The translations under genes and the position numbers were made by a program. The notes beneath the pieces were generated by a model, which was not told where the DNA came from, made no database searches, and saw only the letters and a program-made list of their open reading frames with translations. From positions 1 to 6,201 of the forward strand of contig CAJWHX010000217.1 in the NCBI GenBank assembly GCA_913040875.1: a DNA stretch of 6,201 nucleotides. The letters are read 5' to 3'. Positions 6,128-6,201 of the stretch are shown in pieces; the stretch's first letter is position 1, and every line of letters begins with the position of its first letter. Source of the stretch: an uncultured Pseudomonadota bacterium. GTDB taxonomy: Bacteria; Myxococcota; UBA796.

Positions 6128-6201
6128 ATGCCGAAATACATATCTCTGATGTCCGACTTTGGATTCAAACGAGTCTTTGCCAATCCCGATTATCCACACA
6201 T
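6128..6201 (+). CDS. Rpn/PDDEXK_2-family nuclease (transposase-like), N-terminal fragment cut by the window edge
   Basis: Only 24 complete codons are visible, beginning MPKYISLMSDFGFKRVF and continuing ANPDYPH. This matches the characteristic opening of the PD-(D/E)XK nuclease family transposase group (PDDEXK_2, related to the Rpn recombination-promoting nucleases), whose members usually start with K-Y-x-x-P-x-x-D-F-x-F-K-x-x-F-G. The usual proline before the SD is Met here, and the usual Gly after F is Ala. Known Rpn proteins are Mg-dependent DNA endonucleases that stimulate recombination, and some are linked to phage defence. The catalytic residues lie beyond the window, so activity cannot be judged. 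The start is supported by AGGAG at 6114-6118. The frame is also open upstream to a TAG at 5909-5911, but that part does not resemble the family. The call rests on a short motif. Confidence 0.65.
   Translation, partial: MPKYISLMSDFGFKRVFANPDYPH

Overview
This window looks like chromosomal DNA of a Gram-negative bacterium with large eukaryotic-like signalling proteins. Two observations point that way. One is an M16 metalloprotease with a lipoprotein-type signal. The other is a 1465-residue protein joining a Ser/Thr kinase (DWG instead of DFG), a STAND/AP-ATPase and tetratricopeptide (TPR) repeats. This architecture is typical of Myxococcota and related 'deltaproteobacterial' lineages. Base composition is roughly balanced, lower in GC than classic myxobacteria, so a Bradymonas-like or uncultured relative is possible. 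The taxon is an inference from architecture only.

Layout. Positions 1-961 (minus strand) hold the N-terminal third of an M16 (insulinase/pitrilysin, PqqL-like) zinc protease. Its frame closes at 56-58, at the end of the first catalytic domain, far short of the usual 900 or so residues. Shifting the frame at an A5 run (T5 at 65-69 on the plus strand) reopens it to the window edge, so the gene is frameshifted, or the base call is wrong. A 90-bp divergent spacer follows. Positions 1052-5449 (plus) carry the giant kinase-STAND-TPR protein, which dominates the window. It is followed 23 bp later by a convergent 98-residue gene of unknown function (5473-5769, minus) with a near-perfect Shine-Dalgarno sequence. 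About 360 bp without a convincing gene follow. The right edge (6128-6201, plus) holds the first codons of an Rpn/PDDEXK_2-family nuclease or transposase-like protein, recognised by its SDFGFKRVF start motif and a good ribosome binding site.

How the genes relate. No two genes form an obvious operon: the M16 gene and the kinase gene diverge, the kinase gene and the small gene converge, and the small gene and the Rpn-like gene diverge. The kinase-STAND-TPR protein is probably a stand-alone cytoplasmic sensor or switch, in which TPRs sense a ligand, the STAND module oligomerises and the kinase is the output. The same logic is used by STAND-based antiphage proteins, but nothing in the window proves a defence role. 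I saw no tRNA, rRNA, CRISPR array, complete insertion sequence or replication origin.
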